Source: Clavulina sp. PMI_390 (lineage: Eukaryota > Basidiomycota > Agaricomycetes > Cantharellales > Hydnaceae). Taken from it: a stretch of 34,359 nt of DNA. The notes beneath the pieces are model-generated. The model saw nothing but the letters and a program-made list of their open reading frames with translations. It was not told the origin of the DNA and made no database searches. Below are positions 10,509 to 22,783 of the stretch, one piece after another. Position numbers and translations under genes: made by a program. Position 1 is the first letter of the stretch. Each line of letters begins with the position of its first letter. Location: positions 103,533 to 137,891 of the forward strand of contig WIDE01000090.1 in assembly GCA_015039315.1 (NCBI GenBank), given 5' to 3'.

Positions 10509-12036
10509 TCATGAACCCTTCACCCACATGCTCGCCTCACGCGTCAACCCCGTAAATCGATCGGCGGACATGCCCCTGTCCGCGAGCCACCCCTTGACAA
10601 ACTTGGCAGCACCGATAGCAAGTGACCCCGTCCGGCCATGATCTTTTGGCTCGTCGACAAAAGCAATCTTTATCGTGCCGTTCTCGCAGTCGATTTCGAG
10701 CATGTCTCCTTGCCATGCTCGAGCCGTGTCATCAAGAAGAGAGTCAGAGCCAGAAGCAGCAGATGCAGCGGTGCTGGACACTACACTGCCACTGACGGGG
10801 GTAGTCGAACGAGAAAGAGGGATCCGCAGACCGTTCGTGCGCGAAGCGTCGTGGAGTGGAGTCGGTGATAGATTCTCCCCGACCCCGACCTGAGAGGCTG
10901 ATTGATCAGGGGATAGTGTCGAACTTGACACAGCACTCCCGCTGAAAGTTCGCCGAGAAGGTATATGCAATTCGGATCCCTCTCTGGCATCTGGTGACCA
11001 GACACGCACTTCTGGGTCAGGGAAGCTAGGGTGAGGAAAGTCGGAATCTAATGAGGAGGCTGAGCGCTGGCGTGAATGGGAGCGTGTAACCTGGGACGTA
11101 TCAGGAGATGGTAATGGTTTGTTGACATCAGAGTTCAGTCCGTCGAGGTTTGCGTTGGCCCAGTCACCGATGAAGCCCTTTCCAACGCCTCGATCCAGGG
11201 AAAAGGTAGTTTTAGCCGCGTTGACCCCTGTGGACCAGTTAACGGTTCCATTTCGGGCGCGGTAGGCAAAGAGTCCATTGAAGTCTCGGGGTAGCAGGAC
11301 CTTGACAGCCCCATTTGACGAACGACAGCGTATCCAGACACGCTGCTGCCCTCTGGACATCTGTAGAAACGTATATGAGCAACCAAAATAGTAGGGTATC
11401 AAGGTATCCGAGACATACCACAGCAACTCTGATAGTGCCGTTATGAGTTACAGTAGACACGAGGCCTCGGGGTTGCTCATCCCCGCGTACAAACCGTACA
11501 TTCGCGTTGATGGCGCCATTAGAGCAGTTTATGCTCAAGTTTGGCCTAATATCGAGGCCCGCGGGAATTGGGGCAAGTAGTGCAGTGGGAGGAGAAAGAG
11601 AGGTGTCAATGGTCCAGCTGCCTTTCACAGCACCGTTTCCTTCTACGACTGAAACGAAGTTGGTTGGAGGTGTGAGGAAAGGATTGGCTTGTATCCGTGC
11701 ATTCATATTCTCGACTGATCGTCCAGGTGTCGTTTGAGATGGTGAAACGTCCGATGCCGACACCTCCGAACCCACTGCATCGGGAGGTGGGGAAGTAGGT
11801 GGTGGAGGAGGAGGTGCCCGTGAGCTTCCAGCATTCGGAGACGATGTCAGAGAAGGGTCTCTTGCATCGTAGGCCGGTGGCGCAGCATTTTCCTGCTCAG
11901 AGAATGTTTCCTATAAGCCAATAAACACCACTCTCTAATTAGATCGGGGCCACATGGCGAACGATTAGGAAAGACAGTGGCTCACCCTGAGCTGACGCTT
12001 CTCAGCCTCAGCAGTCTTGGTATTATCAACGATCAT
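10509..12036 (-). CDS. DUF7330-like protein with repeated 'NG' beta-motifs, 464 aa
   Basis: Exons (minus): 12036-11986, 11910-11419, 11360-10509; introns 75 and 58 nt. A short first exon gives MIVDNTKTAEAEKRQLR, followed by a Pro-rich linker (APPPPPPTSPPP). The body, from about residue 85, resembles the basidiomycete DUF7330 family. It repeats a short motif in which Asn-Gly is followed by a beta strand: EGNGAVKGSW, SNGAINANVRF, HNGTIRVAV, SNGAVKVLLP, RNGTVNWS, ENGTIKIAF. Such spacing is typical of stacked beta structures, as in putative adhesins of the DUF4097 type; that comparison is mine. A Ser-rich disordered stretch (about 230-390) interrupts before the last NG motif. There is no signal peptide, so the protein is probably intracellular. 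Function is unknown. A reading that ignores the 51-nt first exon would start at a non-ATG codon. Confidence 0.8.
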
Positions 12037-12657
12037 AGGACCAGGGGGGTTTTGGAGGAGGAAGAGCTATTTCAATCCGTCTTAGAAATATTCTCGATGG
12101 GCGTTAACTTAGAGCGTCAGATTGCGGGATGCTGTGTTGGGGGTCTTTGGGCCTCTCCGGGATCACGTGAGAACTCTCACAGTATAATAGCAGTCAAATT
12201 TTCTCTCCTGCTCGCCACCTCGCTCCAAGAAAAGGTACGAAAAGATCCACCTTTGCTTTTATTTTCAATCATACCTCCCTTTTCTCTCTATTGCATGATG
12301 TTTGAGGCATTTGGCTTTAGTCCAACCCGGGCGTTGCAGAAATCTACTCCGCTACCTACTGGCCCTTCACTCTGCTTTGGTGGACTGGAGGGCCTGCCAC
12401 CTCTGAAACCCTTCATTCCCTCCCTCTTTTGGATTTCCTATCTGAGGTCTCACAGCTGATTCACGTCGCTATTTTGTTAGGTTGATCCTTCTTCTGGTAC
12501 CCGGCTCCATCATCCTCCGATCAGTGTCGTCTGCATCTCTCTCGCCATGAGCCTGTATAATTATATTATTTCTATGCAAGGAATTCCACTTGTTTACAAA
12601 TTTCGCATCTGTCCAAAATTTTCGTGTCTGATTGCGTGGATGAACGCTACATGAAGC
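12037..12657. other. Intergenic between DUF7330-like gene and glycogen debranching enzyme 3' end
   Basis: No gene is supported here. A long plus-strand open frame (11977-12459) starts with GTG, overlaps the antisense of the DUF7330-like first exon, and has no recognisable content. A CACGTG-type palindrome (within 12164-12171) is a possible bHLH-type site upstream of the DUF7330-like gene, not otherwise supported. Confidence 0.5.
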
Positions 12658-15600
12658 TTATGCGGATCGCTGGAGATCATAGACATCCTGTAAGAAGTCG
12701 AGGAGGGTGCTGTTGCTCCACGCTTGCGTTTCGCAAGAATCTGAGCAGTAGGTTCCGTTGATGTTGGTCAGTTCGGGGAGGCCAGCCCAAGGTTCAGTGG
12801 CGATGTACTCGCGTGACCGCAGGAGGAGGCCGTGGAGATAGTGAAGTGTCTCATTAGGGTCCTGTGGACAGACCATCATATAAGCAACAGGCTAAAATGT
12901 GAATACTCGGGCTAAGAAATCTTACCTCCTGCCCTGCTCCGACCATCAGATCAAAGTAGAGATAAGCTCTGAGGAAGAAGCCTAGCGGCCAGCCCCACTC
13001 CGGACCTTGATGGTAGTTCCTACCCTTGGCGATCGCAGGATCGTCGGAATCGTTCGAGTTGTCGTAGTTGCCCCGGTACTGCGAGTCGGCCGGATCCAGC
13101 GTCTTCATACCCAGTGGTGCACGCAATACGCGATCAGCAAGTTGCAATGCAGATAGGGCATGGTGAGGGTCGAAAAGCTCGGGCGCAACGGTCATCGCAA
13201 TGGGGAAGTTGCATCGGAACTGGTAGTCGGACCATTCCCGTCCTGGGCCAGAGCCATAGACATCCTTGTAGATGCCCCGACGATTCACGATCTTGCTATC
13301 AAGAACATACTTCGAGTCTTCGGCGGGGTCTACGGGGGAAATATTGCGATGAGATATATGATCAGGACAGGTTGGTTAGAACTCGCACCTATCGGGACGT
13401 AGAAATGCTTCTCGAACGAAGCTTGAAGCAGCTCTTGCCATTCCCCATAGGTGACCAGGCGCTTCTTCCCTCCAACTGTGCCAATCAATCACGAAATCAG
13501 TGTCGCAGAATCAAAGGAGACGACAGGCTATCTCACTGGTAGCTTCGACTCCCTTAAAGGGGAATGTCCCCTTTCTCGATAGCTCATCCAGCCACCTCAA
13601 GGTGCTTTTCAGCAATCCAATGATCTCCACCGGTGCGCCATCGCGAGGAGTCCCTGGTTGGCCCTTCGTCTTTGCCTTTTCGCTCTCACCCATCTTGTCC
13701 ATCCACGTTCCGCAGTTGAACGCACTCCCGCCCAGGATCAGGCCCGTCTCCCAATCAACCTTGACGTCGATGTTAAAGCCTTCGTCGCGCATCTGGCTAT
13801 CCAGGTTAGGGCCAGCGTTGTGCTCGCGGAAACTGATACCCTCGGCGTGCTTCTGCAGGATCTCTTGGATAATCTCCGCGACCGTGCTTGTGTATGAGTA
13901 CGCCAGCTTATCATTCCATGGTATCCACGTCTCGTCCTTCGGGAACCGCCGGGGAACGACCTCTTCCAAAATTGACAGGCCCTCAGGAGCGAATTGCACG
14001 TAGTCTTGGATGTTTTGGAGCATCCACCATGGCGAATCACGAGAATTGTATCGCGGAGCCCGCAAAGAGTCGAGCAGGTTGGGTATCAGCCCATGCTTGA
14101 GCGTGGAGCTAAAGGCAATGATATGCTCCTTTGCCGCGGCGAAGTTCCCAGTGGTCAAGAAGAGCCCGCGAAGGGAAATGAAGACGTCTCGGCCCCAGCA
14201 GCGAGCCCAGCCAGCTGTGAAATGGGGAAGTCCAGCAGCGAGCGAAGCTTTGCGCACGCTGGGGTCAGGAGTAATAGACGCAGACTTCACCTGGCCGTAC
14301 ATTTGGACAGACGTAAGTGCCAGGTTTTGGGTGAAGCTATGCCCGGACGAGATGAAGTCGGAGCACTGCTCAACAACAGCACGCCGTGCCGCCTTATAAG
14401 CAGTGATGATTATGATGGCGAAATATTTGGGCCTCAAGAAGTTGGGGACGGAAGTTTTGATCAATTCAAATCGCTTTTGGAACCATTTGACTGGCTCAGC
14501 GAGTCTAGGGAACTCTTCTAGTTGTCTGCAGGGTGGTAGCGTGAGCTATTGACGTAACTTCATCGCGACTTGCTTATGACGACTTACCGCGTAAGACGAT
14601 CTGTGATATAATCTAGCGCCCAGGTACCATCTCGCAGGTGGGAGCACAAAGGATGACCAAGATCATTATGTTTCGTGATATGACGGAGTGGATGCATCCA
14701 CCCTTCCAATCCACAATACTTCATAGTTCCCAGGTTCGGGACGTCATATACCCCAATTTTTCCATCTACAGGGTTTTATTATCAGTCACATAGCCAACTC
14801 AGATGCCTCAATGTGGAATTTATACCAGTAGCGTCCTTCTCCTCTCCGTCGGCACGGTGCAACACGACATTCAGGTCCACCAAGTCCAAGGCCGAGAATG
14901 CTTCGTCGGCCCCGGTAGCACAAAGGACGTCCAACCCAGGGTCCAACCCAGTCATCTCGGTGCGGAAAACCATCATCGAGCCTGGTGGGAACTCCTTGGG
15001 AACATCGACCTCGGAATATGGTCCCGATTCGTCGTCAGCGACTGTTACGGAGTCCTCGCCAACCGGTATGAGTTCGCACGGGAGGCCGCGGAGTGTGGTG
15101 GGGTCTTTCGAAAGTTCGTAGGACGGGATAGAGATGCTATAGCCCATCATATACTGGAGCTTCTGACGGCGGAACTTGATGGGAGTAACTATCATCGCAT
15201 ATTAGTGTGCTAGTGAAGGATCGGATTGGAAATATGCGTACTCCAGTTCCGATCCTTACTACCCTTAGTGTTGCTGAAGGCAGTGTGGGCAATAACCACA
15301 TATCCTTTCTGCGTTGATGGCTGGATACGATGGAGGACGATATACTGATGTTATACGGACAGAAAATGAGTTAGTAAGTGAGCGCCAGCGTAGTTGCGAT
15401 ACGTACTTCGTTCTCTTGATGCACATGCCCTTCGCTATAACCCTCCAAGACCATTTCCGTGTGCAGATGATTGAGCACTCTCTTCACGTGACTGATTCCT
15501 TTGGTCTGCTCATCGCTGTCGGGGACCTCATACTTCCTGCTCTCGTTGACGAGATCCAACAACTTCGGATACAAGTCATCAAAGCCCTTATTCGAGCCAA

Positions 15601-18254
15601 TGGCTGAATAGGAGAATGTGACAAGCGCGGCCGTGGAAAGCGCATCCTCTGCAGAGCGCTTATCAAGAGGAGACTCGTTATCATGAGTGATGTCGTACAT
15701 CAAGGCGTGAGGAACAGAGCCTTGTAGAGGGGTGACGAGGCAGCGCCTAATAGGACCTTTCCCGGTGGGAGGAGGTAGATCCTCCTCTGACGTGAGAGTT
15801 GCTGTATCCATTGAGCCTAAGTCCACATAGACCGAGCGTTAGCTATGGGGAGTCAGCCTGGGAGCGAATAATGCGTACCAATAGGTTTTCCAACACCATG
15901 TCGGTACAGTAGTCTTGAGAACTCTTTAGGGTCGTGGCCATTCATTGCCTCTCGAATTAGACTGTTCAGCCCTAACCTCGAGACGAAGTGAAGATCTGTC
16001 TCTTCATTGCCAGTGAATAGCTCCGCGCAGACGTAGAGGTTAGGATTCGTCTCGCGAGCTGCGTCGAGGAGCTTCATGCCCACATGAAGGGGCGTCGAGT
16101 GGCAATTATCAATGCGAAAGCCATCGAAAATGGAGGCTAGCTCCTTCACATAGGTAGTCATGTATGACCAGAGCCATGGATTGGACTCAGGAGACTCCCC
16201 ATAACGTAGCTTGACGCAATCACCCCAGACAATCACCTCGCGACGAAGATATGCCTTGGAAGGGAGCTCGGCAAAGTTTTGGAGAGGGTTTGCATCCCAG
16301 ATCCAGCCGTTATTTGCTAGGGCCAATTGGGTCTTTTCGAATTTGGCTGTCTGCGCGTTCTCTGGAAGGCGAGTGAAGTAGGTTTCCACGAGAGGGAGCC
16401 TTAAATGGGGGTAAATTGTCTGCGTCATAGCGTTCAAGAGTAGAGTGGGTCGAAATACCTAGCATTGATCTCGCCCATCTTGGGGCCGTGGGCGTCCAAC
16501 CGCGTGTATTTGACACGATTCCGGATCCCATCTAGCGCCGCCTTCTTGTCACCGTTCGCTTCCTCATAAAGATCAACATTGAGGACATCGGCGATGCGAC
16601 CCCATGCCTCAGCCAGGACGCTGGGATCGTTTCCAAGGTCGACGAACGCAGCTTTCACCACGCTCGCAGCGTATACTGGGTCAACATGCACGCCGAAACG
16701 CTTGGAGTATGTCGCCGCGCCATCGACTTTTCCAGCTGCGCGGACGATGACCGCAATCTCAACTACACTGCGTCCCTGAACAGGTTCGCCGCTATAGGGA
16801 GGGATGGAGGTTGAGGATGAAGCAAGAGCTGAGCGGACTGCTTCCTTCTCAGCTTCAACATTCAAGACATAATACTCCCATAGTCGAAGGGAATCGAAGA
16901 TAATTCCGAATGCGTCCATGAGCTTGTCGAGATCATCTGCCGACGTGACTTGAGTGGGAAGACCCTTTGCGGAGAGGGAAGCAGAGAACTCCAGCATCGC
17001 GGTGTCAAGCTCGAGCGCTGGTGCAAGATGGGGTGAGTTATGCACGCTGAAGCCTAGGATAAGGAAAGGAATATCAGGATGTTACCCTCGATGATAGAAA
17101 CACGATGAGCACAAACCAGCTTCAGGATGATCCACAAGCCAGGAGCAGTTGTTTGCAGTGTGATTGAGGACAACATCCGTAAGGGACATGAGTCCGTATT
17201 CATCCTTGCACACTTTCAGCTTGTCCTGGATGAGCTTTGTTCCCTCTTCACGGGACCCCTTCCATTCTGTGCCGAACAACTCCGAATCATAAGCAAGTTG
17301 GTCGGCGATGGAGTACGGGCTGAGACTCTCGCCTCTCTGTTGGAGTGGGGTAAAGTGCAGCATGTTGTATCCACGCAGCATGGCTTCCTTGAGGTGAGGC
17401 TTCCACTCATCCAGGGAACCCATCCACTTTGAGACCACACTGAGAATGACAAGCCCATCAAGGGGGACGTTAGCCAACTCATTTGTGAGCGATGCGCCAC
17501 CGTCCTTGACAGATAAAGGGGAGGAAGTAGAGGAAGACAGAATGTTGGAGCGCTTTTTGACTTGGAGGACGGGGTCGATGTTGAAGTAGCCCTCGCCGCC
17601 AATGACACGCTTCGTCTCCCCAGTCTCCGTGCGGACGTCGTACTCCACCCAATAGAGGAATGCACCAGCGTGCGAAATGGGAAGGTCGATCTTGATAGGT
17701 TTTGACAGATCAGTTGGCAGGCTACAGACGTTGTCAACGGGTCAATGACGCGCGAGCACCGAGGCCGCCAATGGCAATACGCACGCTCGTTCCTGAATAC
17801 GATCACGGTCGAATACGCCGCCATCCAGCGGGAAGTTGGTCTTGAAGACTCCTTTTTTACTAGCGGGAGACCCTGCCTCTATCGAAACGCGGAGGACATA
17901 AGGGACATACGGGGGAGGTAGGCGGATGTACTGGGAGTAGTGAATTGCGTCATAAGGTGCTAAACACGCTGAGATATGAGATCGAGAAACACATACGGCT
18001 TTATCCTTGCCTGGGGCACCATATCCATCAAGTTGGAGCTCCCAAACCTGGACAGGCTTGCCGTCTTCAGCAGTAGACTCGAAAAAGTGAATCGCCTCGT
18101 CTGCGGGAGTACGTTGGCCATCCTTTGGCCCAGAGATATCCACACTGGCCAGCCCCTCAGTCACGATCGCGGGGGCTTTGGAAGATGTGCCAGATTTGGG
18201 GTGTAGGACCTTGCTAGCAGCAGCTTGGACCTTCTCCCCCAAAGACGAGGGCAT
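12658..18254 (-). CDS. gdb1: Glycogen debranching enzyme (4-alpha-glucanotransferase / amylo-1,6-glucosidase), about 1620 aa
   Basis: Exons (minus): 18254-17997, 17930-17785, 17721-17117, 17053-16459, 16399-15879, 15816-15407, 15344-15242, 15188-14826, 14765-14588, 14525-13537, 13475-13389, 13329-12926, 12861-12658; all twelve introns 53-66 nt with matching phase. This cytosolic enzyme moves maltosyl/maltotriosyl groups from phosphorylase-limit branches, then hydrolyses the remaining alpha-1,6 glucose. The N-terminal part has [15 protein letters not shown] and [13 protein letters not shown]. The transferase site shows [13 protein letters not shown] with presumed nucleophile D632 and CAELFTGN with acid/base E661, spaced 29 residues apart as in the yeast enzyme. 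The glucosidase half (about 1060-1620) has [26 protein letters not shown] and [10 protein letters not shown]. It is somewhat longer than the human and yeast enzymes (about 1530 aa). The neighbouring plus-strand hydrolase gene is divergent. Confidence 0.97.
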
Positions 18255-19195
18255 GTTTGGGTGATGCTGGTGATGGATGCAGTCTTTGTTGCCAAAGAAT
18301 CGATCGAGAGGACCTTAAAGGAATAAAACGCGATTATATGATCGCTTTCCTCCTTGGAATGGGCGGAACGTAGCTAGGCGGAGGCAGAGCTACGTTTGTG
18401 GTCCTTTGTTGACAGCCTCGCGTTTCTGGGCGCAACTGAACAGCAATCGTGACATCATCTCTCACCAATGTTGTTGAACGATGAGAAAAAGTATTATCTT
18501 CTCGAGCCTCCTAGAAGTTTGTGTGCTTTTACAACATTTTCGTCCATTCTCTATACCCTTGGAGGTGGTGGGAATGCTCTAGACCCTTAGTCACGTGTCA
18601 CTGCCACTCATTCCTAAACCCTTGCTGGATCCAAAGACTTTGCCAGAAACGACGGATCGAGCAAGAAATATGATCTGATCTTCGTCTCTAGGGCTCTCTG
18701 GTGACATCTAATGCTTATGCTTTATCCGTTGAATATGCATTTCACCCATGATCACTGGCATCGCCCTCTCAATTGAGTTTCCCCTCCACATCCCCTCCTG
18801 GCGAACCTCGTTTCAAGACGCAACTCCGTCTTTGGGCATTACATCTCACCTAGATGCCCTCTAAGAGCTCTCGGATGCTTCTCTTTGAGTCCGGGATTAG
18901 TATTTACGTCAGGGTGCGAGGTCTCCGCTTGTTTGTAGCTTGTCTGGTTGGCGAGCTAGCTCAGACTTTCGAAAGAGTCATGAAAAATTCGTCAGATCGC
19001 TTGCGTGTTCTTTTCGGCCTTTCGGCGAGATATCAATAAGTCACTAAGACCTGTCAAAGGAGCAGCGAGGGTTTTGTGATCCCAATAAAGTTTCTCGCCT
19101 ATAAAGGGCCCACCAGCTGAGCTCTTTCACATCTCAGAACACTCCTATCCTCCCCTTCCTGCCTTAAACCCCACCAACTATATTTCAACCTCGCC
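18255..19195. promoter_or_regulatory. Divergent promoter region between glycogen debranching enzyme and hydrolase gene
   Basis: This 941-nt stretch separates two head-to-head genes and must hold both promoters. A TATAAA sits 96 nt before the hydrolase ATG, followed by a pyrimidine-rich leader. No equally clear TATA box was found for the debranching-enzyme side. A short plus-strand open frame (18854-19039) has no recognisable product and is not annotated. Confidence 0.6.
19100..19105 (+). promoter_or_regulatory. TATA box of first dienelactone-hydrolase-like gene
   Basis: TATAAA lies 96 nt upstream of the ATG at 19196, in CCTATAAAGGG context, followed by a C/T-rich leader. The tandem paralogue has the same motif at exactly the same distance. 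Confidence 0.65.
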
Positions 19196-20359
19196 ATGTC
19201 TTCTGAGCGCACCTCTGACTGCTGTGGAACCCTTCCTCGCATCGTGTCGAAGGATTATCAGCGTATTGGCAGCGTCAAAGAGACCCCAGTCGGCCTCAAG
19301 TACTACGAGTCCGCTGTAGACGTCAAAACATCGGATCTTGCTGTCGTCGTCGCGTATGATGTACGTCTCTTGATCACAATCCCTGATACTCCGAGTTTCT
19401 CATTGACCTTTATATACCACAGGTCGAAGGGTCCGATAGCCCTCATACATGCCAGCAGGTCCGTCTACCGATATCCTTTCGCTCCATCTTTCACCTCCAT
19501 GCGCCGAACTTGATGGATTACTCATTGGTTCTAACTTCCACAGGTTGACCGCATTAGCAAGGGTCTAGGATGCAAGGTTGTCATGCCCTACATATTCGGC
19601 CAGGATGGTGGCTATGAAGGCCCTCTCGGTACTCCTGAGCAGTTCAATGTGCGTCTCACTTCCTCGTCATCATCTGTGCTGTCTCTGACTCCGTAATTTC
19701 CATACACAGGCTCTTTGGGGCTGGTGAGTCTCAAATACCATCGCATCTAGTTTCATTCTGATCTCTACAATATGCATCTAGGATAGGAGAAAGGGCCCCT
19801 CCCACAAAGGTAGTTGAACGCGTAACTGATGTCGTCAATGTTCTCAAGGCGGAAGGTTAGATCCGTTCGGGGGCTATTGCTTCCTCAATCTCGTAACTTA
19901 CCCCTTAATCCTCTCACTCTATAGGTATCACCAAGGTTGTAGCTCTTGGTTTCTGCTGGGGAGGCGTCCAAATGTATGGATCCCATCTTCACTAGATCTG
20001 GCTTTGGTCTGATGCTGATCTACTGCCTTCTCCTGAACAGCGCTGAACTCTCCACCATCCCGGACCTGTTCGTCGCTGGTGCCTCCCTCCATGGTCGTGT
20101 CTATGATGCTACCCAAGGCGCACGTATCGTCGTACCTTTCTACAACATGCCCTCCATGGATGAGGGTAGCCAGCCCGATTTCCTCGCTGCGATCCCTGCA
20201 CCTGCAAAGGATAAGTCTAAGGAAAAGGTCTGGGATGATGTGCACCATGGATTTGCTGCTTCTCTTGGCGATTGGGAGAAGGATGAGTTGGTGAAGAGCC
20301 GCGCAGAGGAGGCCATTCAAGTATTTGTTGACTGGGTTCAGGAGATCGTTGCGAATTAG
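19196..20359 (+). CDS. Dienelactone hydrolase family protein, 253 aa (tandem copy 1)
   Basis: Exons: 19196-19360, 19423-19458, 19544-19648, 19710-19723, 19782-19855, 19925-19973, 20041-20359. Exons 2 (36 nt) and 4 (14 nt) are microexons; leaving either out breaks the conserved core. The alpha/beta-hydrolase fold is clear: VDRISKGLGCKVVMPYIFG after strand 3, nucleophile elbow GFCWGG with C142, and DVHHGF with H217. The acidic triad member is probably D188 in MPSMDEG. The family uses a Cys-His-Asp triad to hydrolyse dienelactones and related esters; in fungi the true substrates are mostly unknown. There is no signal peptide, so it is likely cytosolic. The next gene is a direct duplicate with identical exon lengths except the first and last. 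Confidence 0.92.
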
Positions 20360-20784
20360 GAGATGCCAATGCACCCAATGTATAATTTCTGTAGCCCATC
20401 CAATGAGATTGAGTCAGAGATAAATGTTTTGTAAAGGCACTGAAGGTCCAATTGATGTTGAGTGGGCGATCAGCCACAGCCCGGGCGCTTAGTATTGAGC
20501 GTGCGGAGATCCTCCGCCATCGACCCAAACAGGACTACCAGCACCCATCTCAGCGATTGACTTATACAACAATAGTTTCCAATCTTGTTTTACTCATTGC
20601 TTGAGGCAGGACCGAAACTCCTCCTAATGTCATGATAGCTGACATTAAGAACGAACTGTCTCCGAAGAGTCCGACCATGTGTGCAGCGTATAAAATTATC
20701 CTATCGCGCAAGATCTAACCATCATCCCTCATTCCCCCCTTCCACCTCTTCTCTCGCTCAGCTAACCTCACTGCATCGAACGTA
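20360..20784. other. Intergenic between the two hydrolase genes
   Basis: It holds the 3' flank of copy 1 and the promoter of copy 2. Apart from the TATA box at 20689 and a pyrimidine-rich leader, nothing else was recognised. Confidence 0.55.
20689..20694 (+). promoter_or_regulatory. TATA box of second dienelactone-hydrolase-like gene
   Basis: TATAAA in GCGTATAAAATT context, 96 nt upstream of the ATG at 20785 and followed by a C/T-rich leader. The spacing equals that of the tandem paralogue. Confidence 0.65.
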
Positions 20785-22014
20785 ATGTCTACCGACCGTA
20801 CCGAGGATTGTTGCACGTCGACGCCACCCATCGTCATTGAGGGGTACGAGCGTCAAGGCACTGTGAAGGAGACTGCTGCAGGGCTCAAGTACTACGAGAT
20901 TGCACCTACTGGTGATGCTCTTAAGTACAAGGATTTGGCTATCATCGTCATCTACGATGTATGTGTATCTCTCAAGTGGCGTCACAGAATCCCAACTGAA
21001 TGCATGTTGGTTCTCTTGATCCACCTCTTCGCCGCCTACTACTTCATCCCATGTCTTCGATCAACGTCGTCTAGATCTACGGCTCTGAGTCTCCCCAAAC
21101 ACTCCAGCAGGTTGGCCTCGTATTCATCCCTCACGTCTACAAAATCCTTTCGCTTACCTCTCGATTTCATTAATATAATAGTGTGACCGTGTCAGCGCTG
21201 GCCTCGGGTGCAAGGTCGTTATGCCCTTCTGGTTTGGTGTAGAAGGAGCTTATCCTGGAGACCACACTGTCCCTGGTGGTAAAGAGGTGAGTAAATACTA
21301 TTTCCACCGTTCAAGCTGTTCTGACAAGCGCATGCGTACTGTTATTAGGCTATGTGGGAGTGGTAAGTCCAGTTGCCTCATTACGCTGAGGAGAGCCGAT
21401 GTTCGCGCTCATTGGTGCGTAGGATTGGAAAGATGGCTCCTCCAGAAAAGATCGTCGAACGCAATGCGGATATCCATAATACTCTCAAGGCTGAAGGTAA
21501 ATGCGTGAATCACTTGTGCCAGTCACGGTGTTCTCACTGGCCTTGATCTCGCAAACCTCACCAGGAATCACCAAGTTTGGCCTAGTGGGTTACTGCTTTG
21601 GAGGCATCCAAGCGTGCGTGCTCTACATATGATTTCATCGCCAGTATCTGACGATCCTCCTGCACTTGCCATTCACTTCCATCTTTTGCTTATGACATCA
21701 GTCTGGCTCTCGCCTCCAAGGCTGACCTATTCGTCGCTGCTGCCTCGATCCATGGCCGTGCTTATACGGCCGAGCAAGCCGCTGGTCTCGTCACTCCCTT
21801 CTACAATATGGCATCCAAGAACGAAGGCGAGCAGCCCGAGTTTATGGCGGCACTTCCACCTGTGATCAAGGAAAAGTCTAAATTCAAGCACTTCCACGAT
21901 GTCCCCCACGGGTTCGCCGCATCCAAGGGCCAGTGGGCCACCGATGAGACGCATAGGAAGCGCGCCGAAGAGGCGGTGGAGGAGTTTGTATCATGGGTGA
22001 AGACCCTTGTCTGA
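20785..22014 (+). CDS. Dienelactone hydrolase family protein, 254 aa (tandem copy 2)
   Basis: Exons: 20785-20958, 21075-21110, 21182-21286, 21349-21362, 21423-21496, 21565-21613, 21702-22014. Exons 2 to 6 (36, 105, 14, 74 and 49 nt) have exactly the lengths and phases of the neighbour, showing tandem duplication after the introns were in place. The nucleophile elbow is GYCFGG (C145) and the histidine motif DVPHGF (H220). At the position where copy 1 has MPSMDEG this copy has MASKNEG, so the presumed acidic triad residue is Asn191; activity may be changed if that alignment is right. CDRVSAGLGCKVVMPFWFG and ALASKADLFVAAASIHGR are the other family landmarks. No signal peptide is seen; cytosolic location is likely. 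Substrate unknown. Confidence 0.92.
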
Positions 22015-22783
22015 GCTGGATACCCCAGGTCCCTTTTTCTAGAGTATCTTCAAACGTTCATGTGTAGTCTACTCTAACAGACGTTTGCATGTATCTCTGG
22101 TTGACTCTTTACTTTCGAGCTACAATCTCTCCAACCTGACAAATGTGAAATGTAACATTGACGTGTCTTCGCCACCGAGATCTCCGGAACGATCTCAGTG
22201 TGCTAGTATATATAGAACGAAGATCTTATCTAGTTATCTCTTGGATGACTCCGTGAGATCGGGGTGCAACCCGTTCTGTTGGGTGTTGGAAACCACACCC
22301 TGGGCAAATCATCCGCGTGGTAGTGAGAAACTCCGATCCTTCACGCCCAAGGTCTACAGTTAACAAACCCTGGAGAAGCCCCATGAATTCCTCCATCCTT
22401 CCTTCATTCGTTACCCTTTCCTCAGTGACGTCGGGGTGGTGCGGAACGTATTACGTACGCAGGCTGTCAGATGATATAAATTGATGCTCTGTTCTTGTCG
22501 AACGACAACCTTGTTTTTGACGGCTTTGCACTAACCAGGTCAGTTTGCAAAACGCCTTTCGGCCATCATAAGCATCGTTCCATACTCACAACTTTGAAAA
22601 TACTTACGCCGAAACATCACCCCCATCGAACATGGCTCCACTCTCCGATAGTCCCCGCACGTTTATGCACCTCGAGACTGAGCTTCACAAGTGAAGTATA
22701 ATCGGGAAGAATACCATTCCCTTGTACTATTTCGGCCCTACACGCACGAGCACAGCTAGCCGTGGTGCTCGACGCCCTCCACG
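22015..22783. other. Intergenic upstream of GH88 copy 1
   Basis: No gene is supported. A TATAAA at 22475-22480 lies about 300 nt before the GH88 start and is a weak promoter candidate. Short open plus-strand frames here (22085-22363, 22495-22701) lack recognisable content and the second lacks an ATG start. Confidence 0.45.

Noticed and set aside
11977..12459. 160-codon plus-strand open frame antisense to the DUF7330-like first exon
   Set aside because: It begins with GTG, has no recognisable content, and overlaps a better supported spliced gene on the other strand.
13994..14521. Long plus-strand frame inside the glycogen debranching enzyme gene
   Set aside because: It is the mirror of a 989-nt exon encoding conserved amylo-1,6-glucosidase sequence.
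17931..17996. Read-through of the first intron of the glycogen debranching enzyme
   Set aside because: The intron is in frame and open, so it could look like coding sequence, but it interrupts [12 protein letters not shown], which is continuous in the family, and has a good donor and acceptor.
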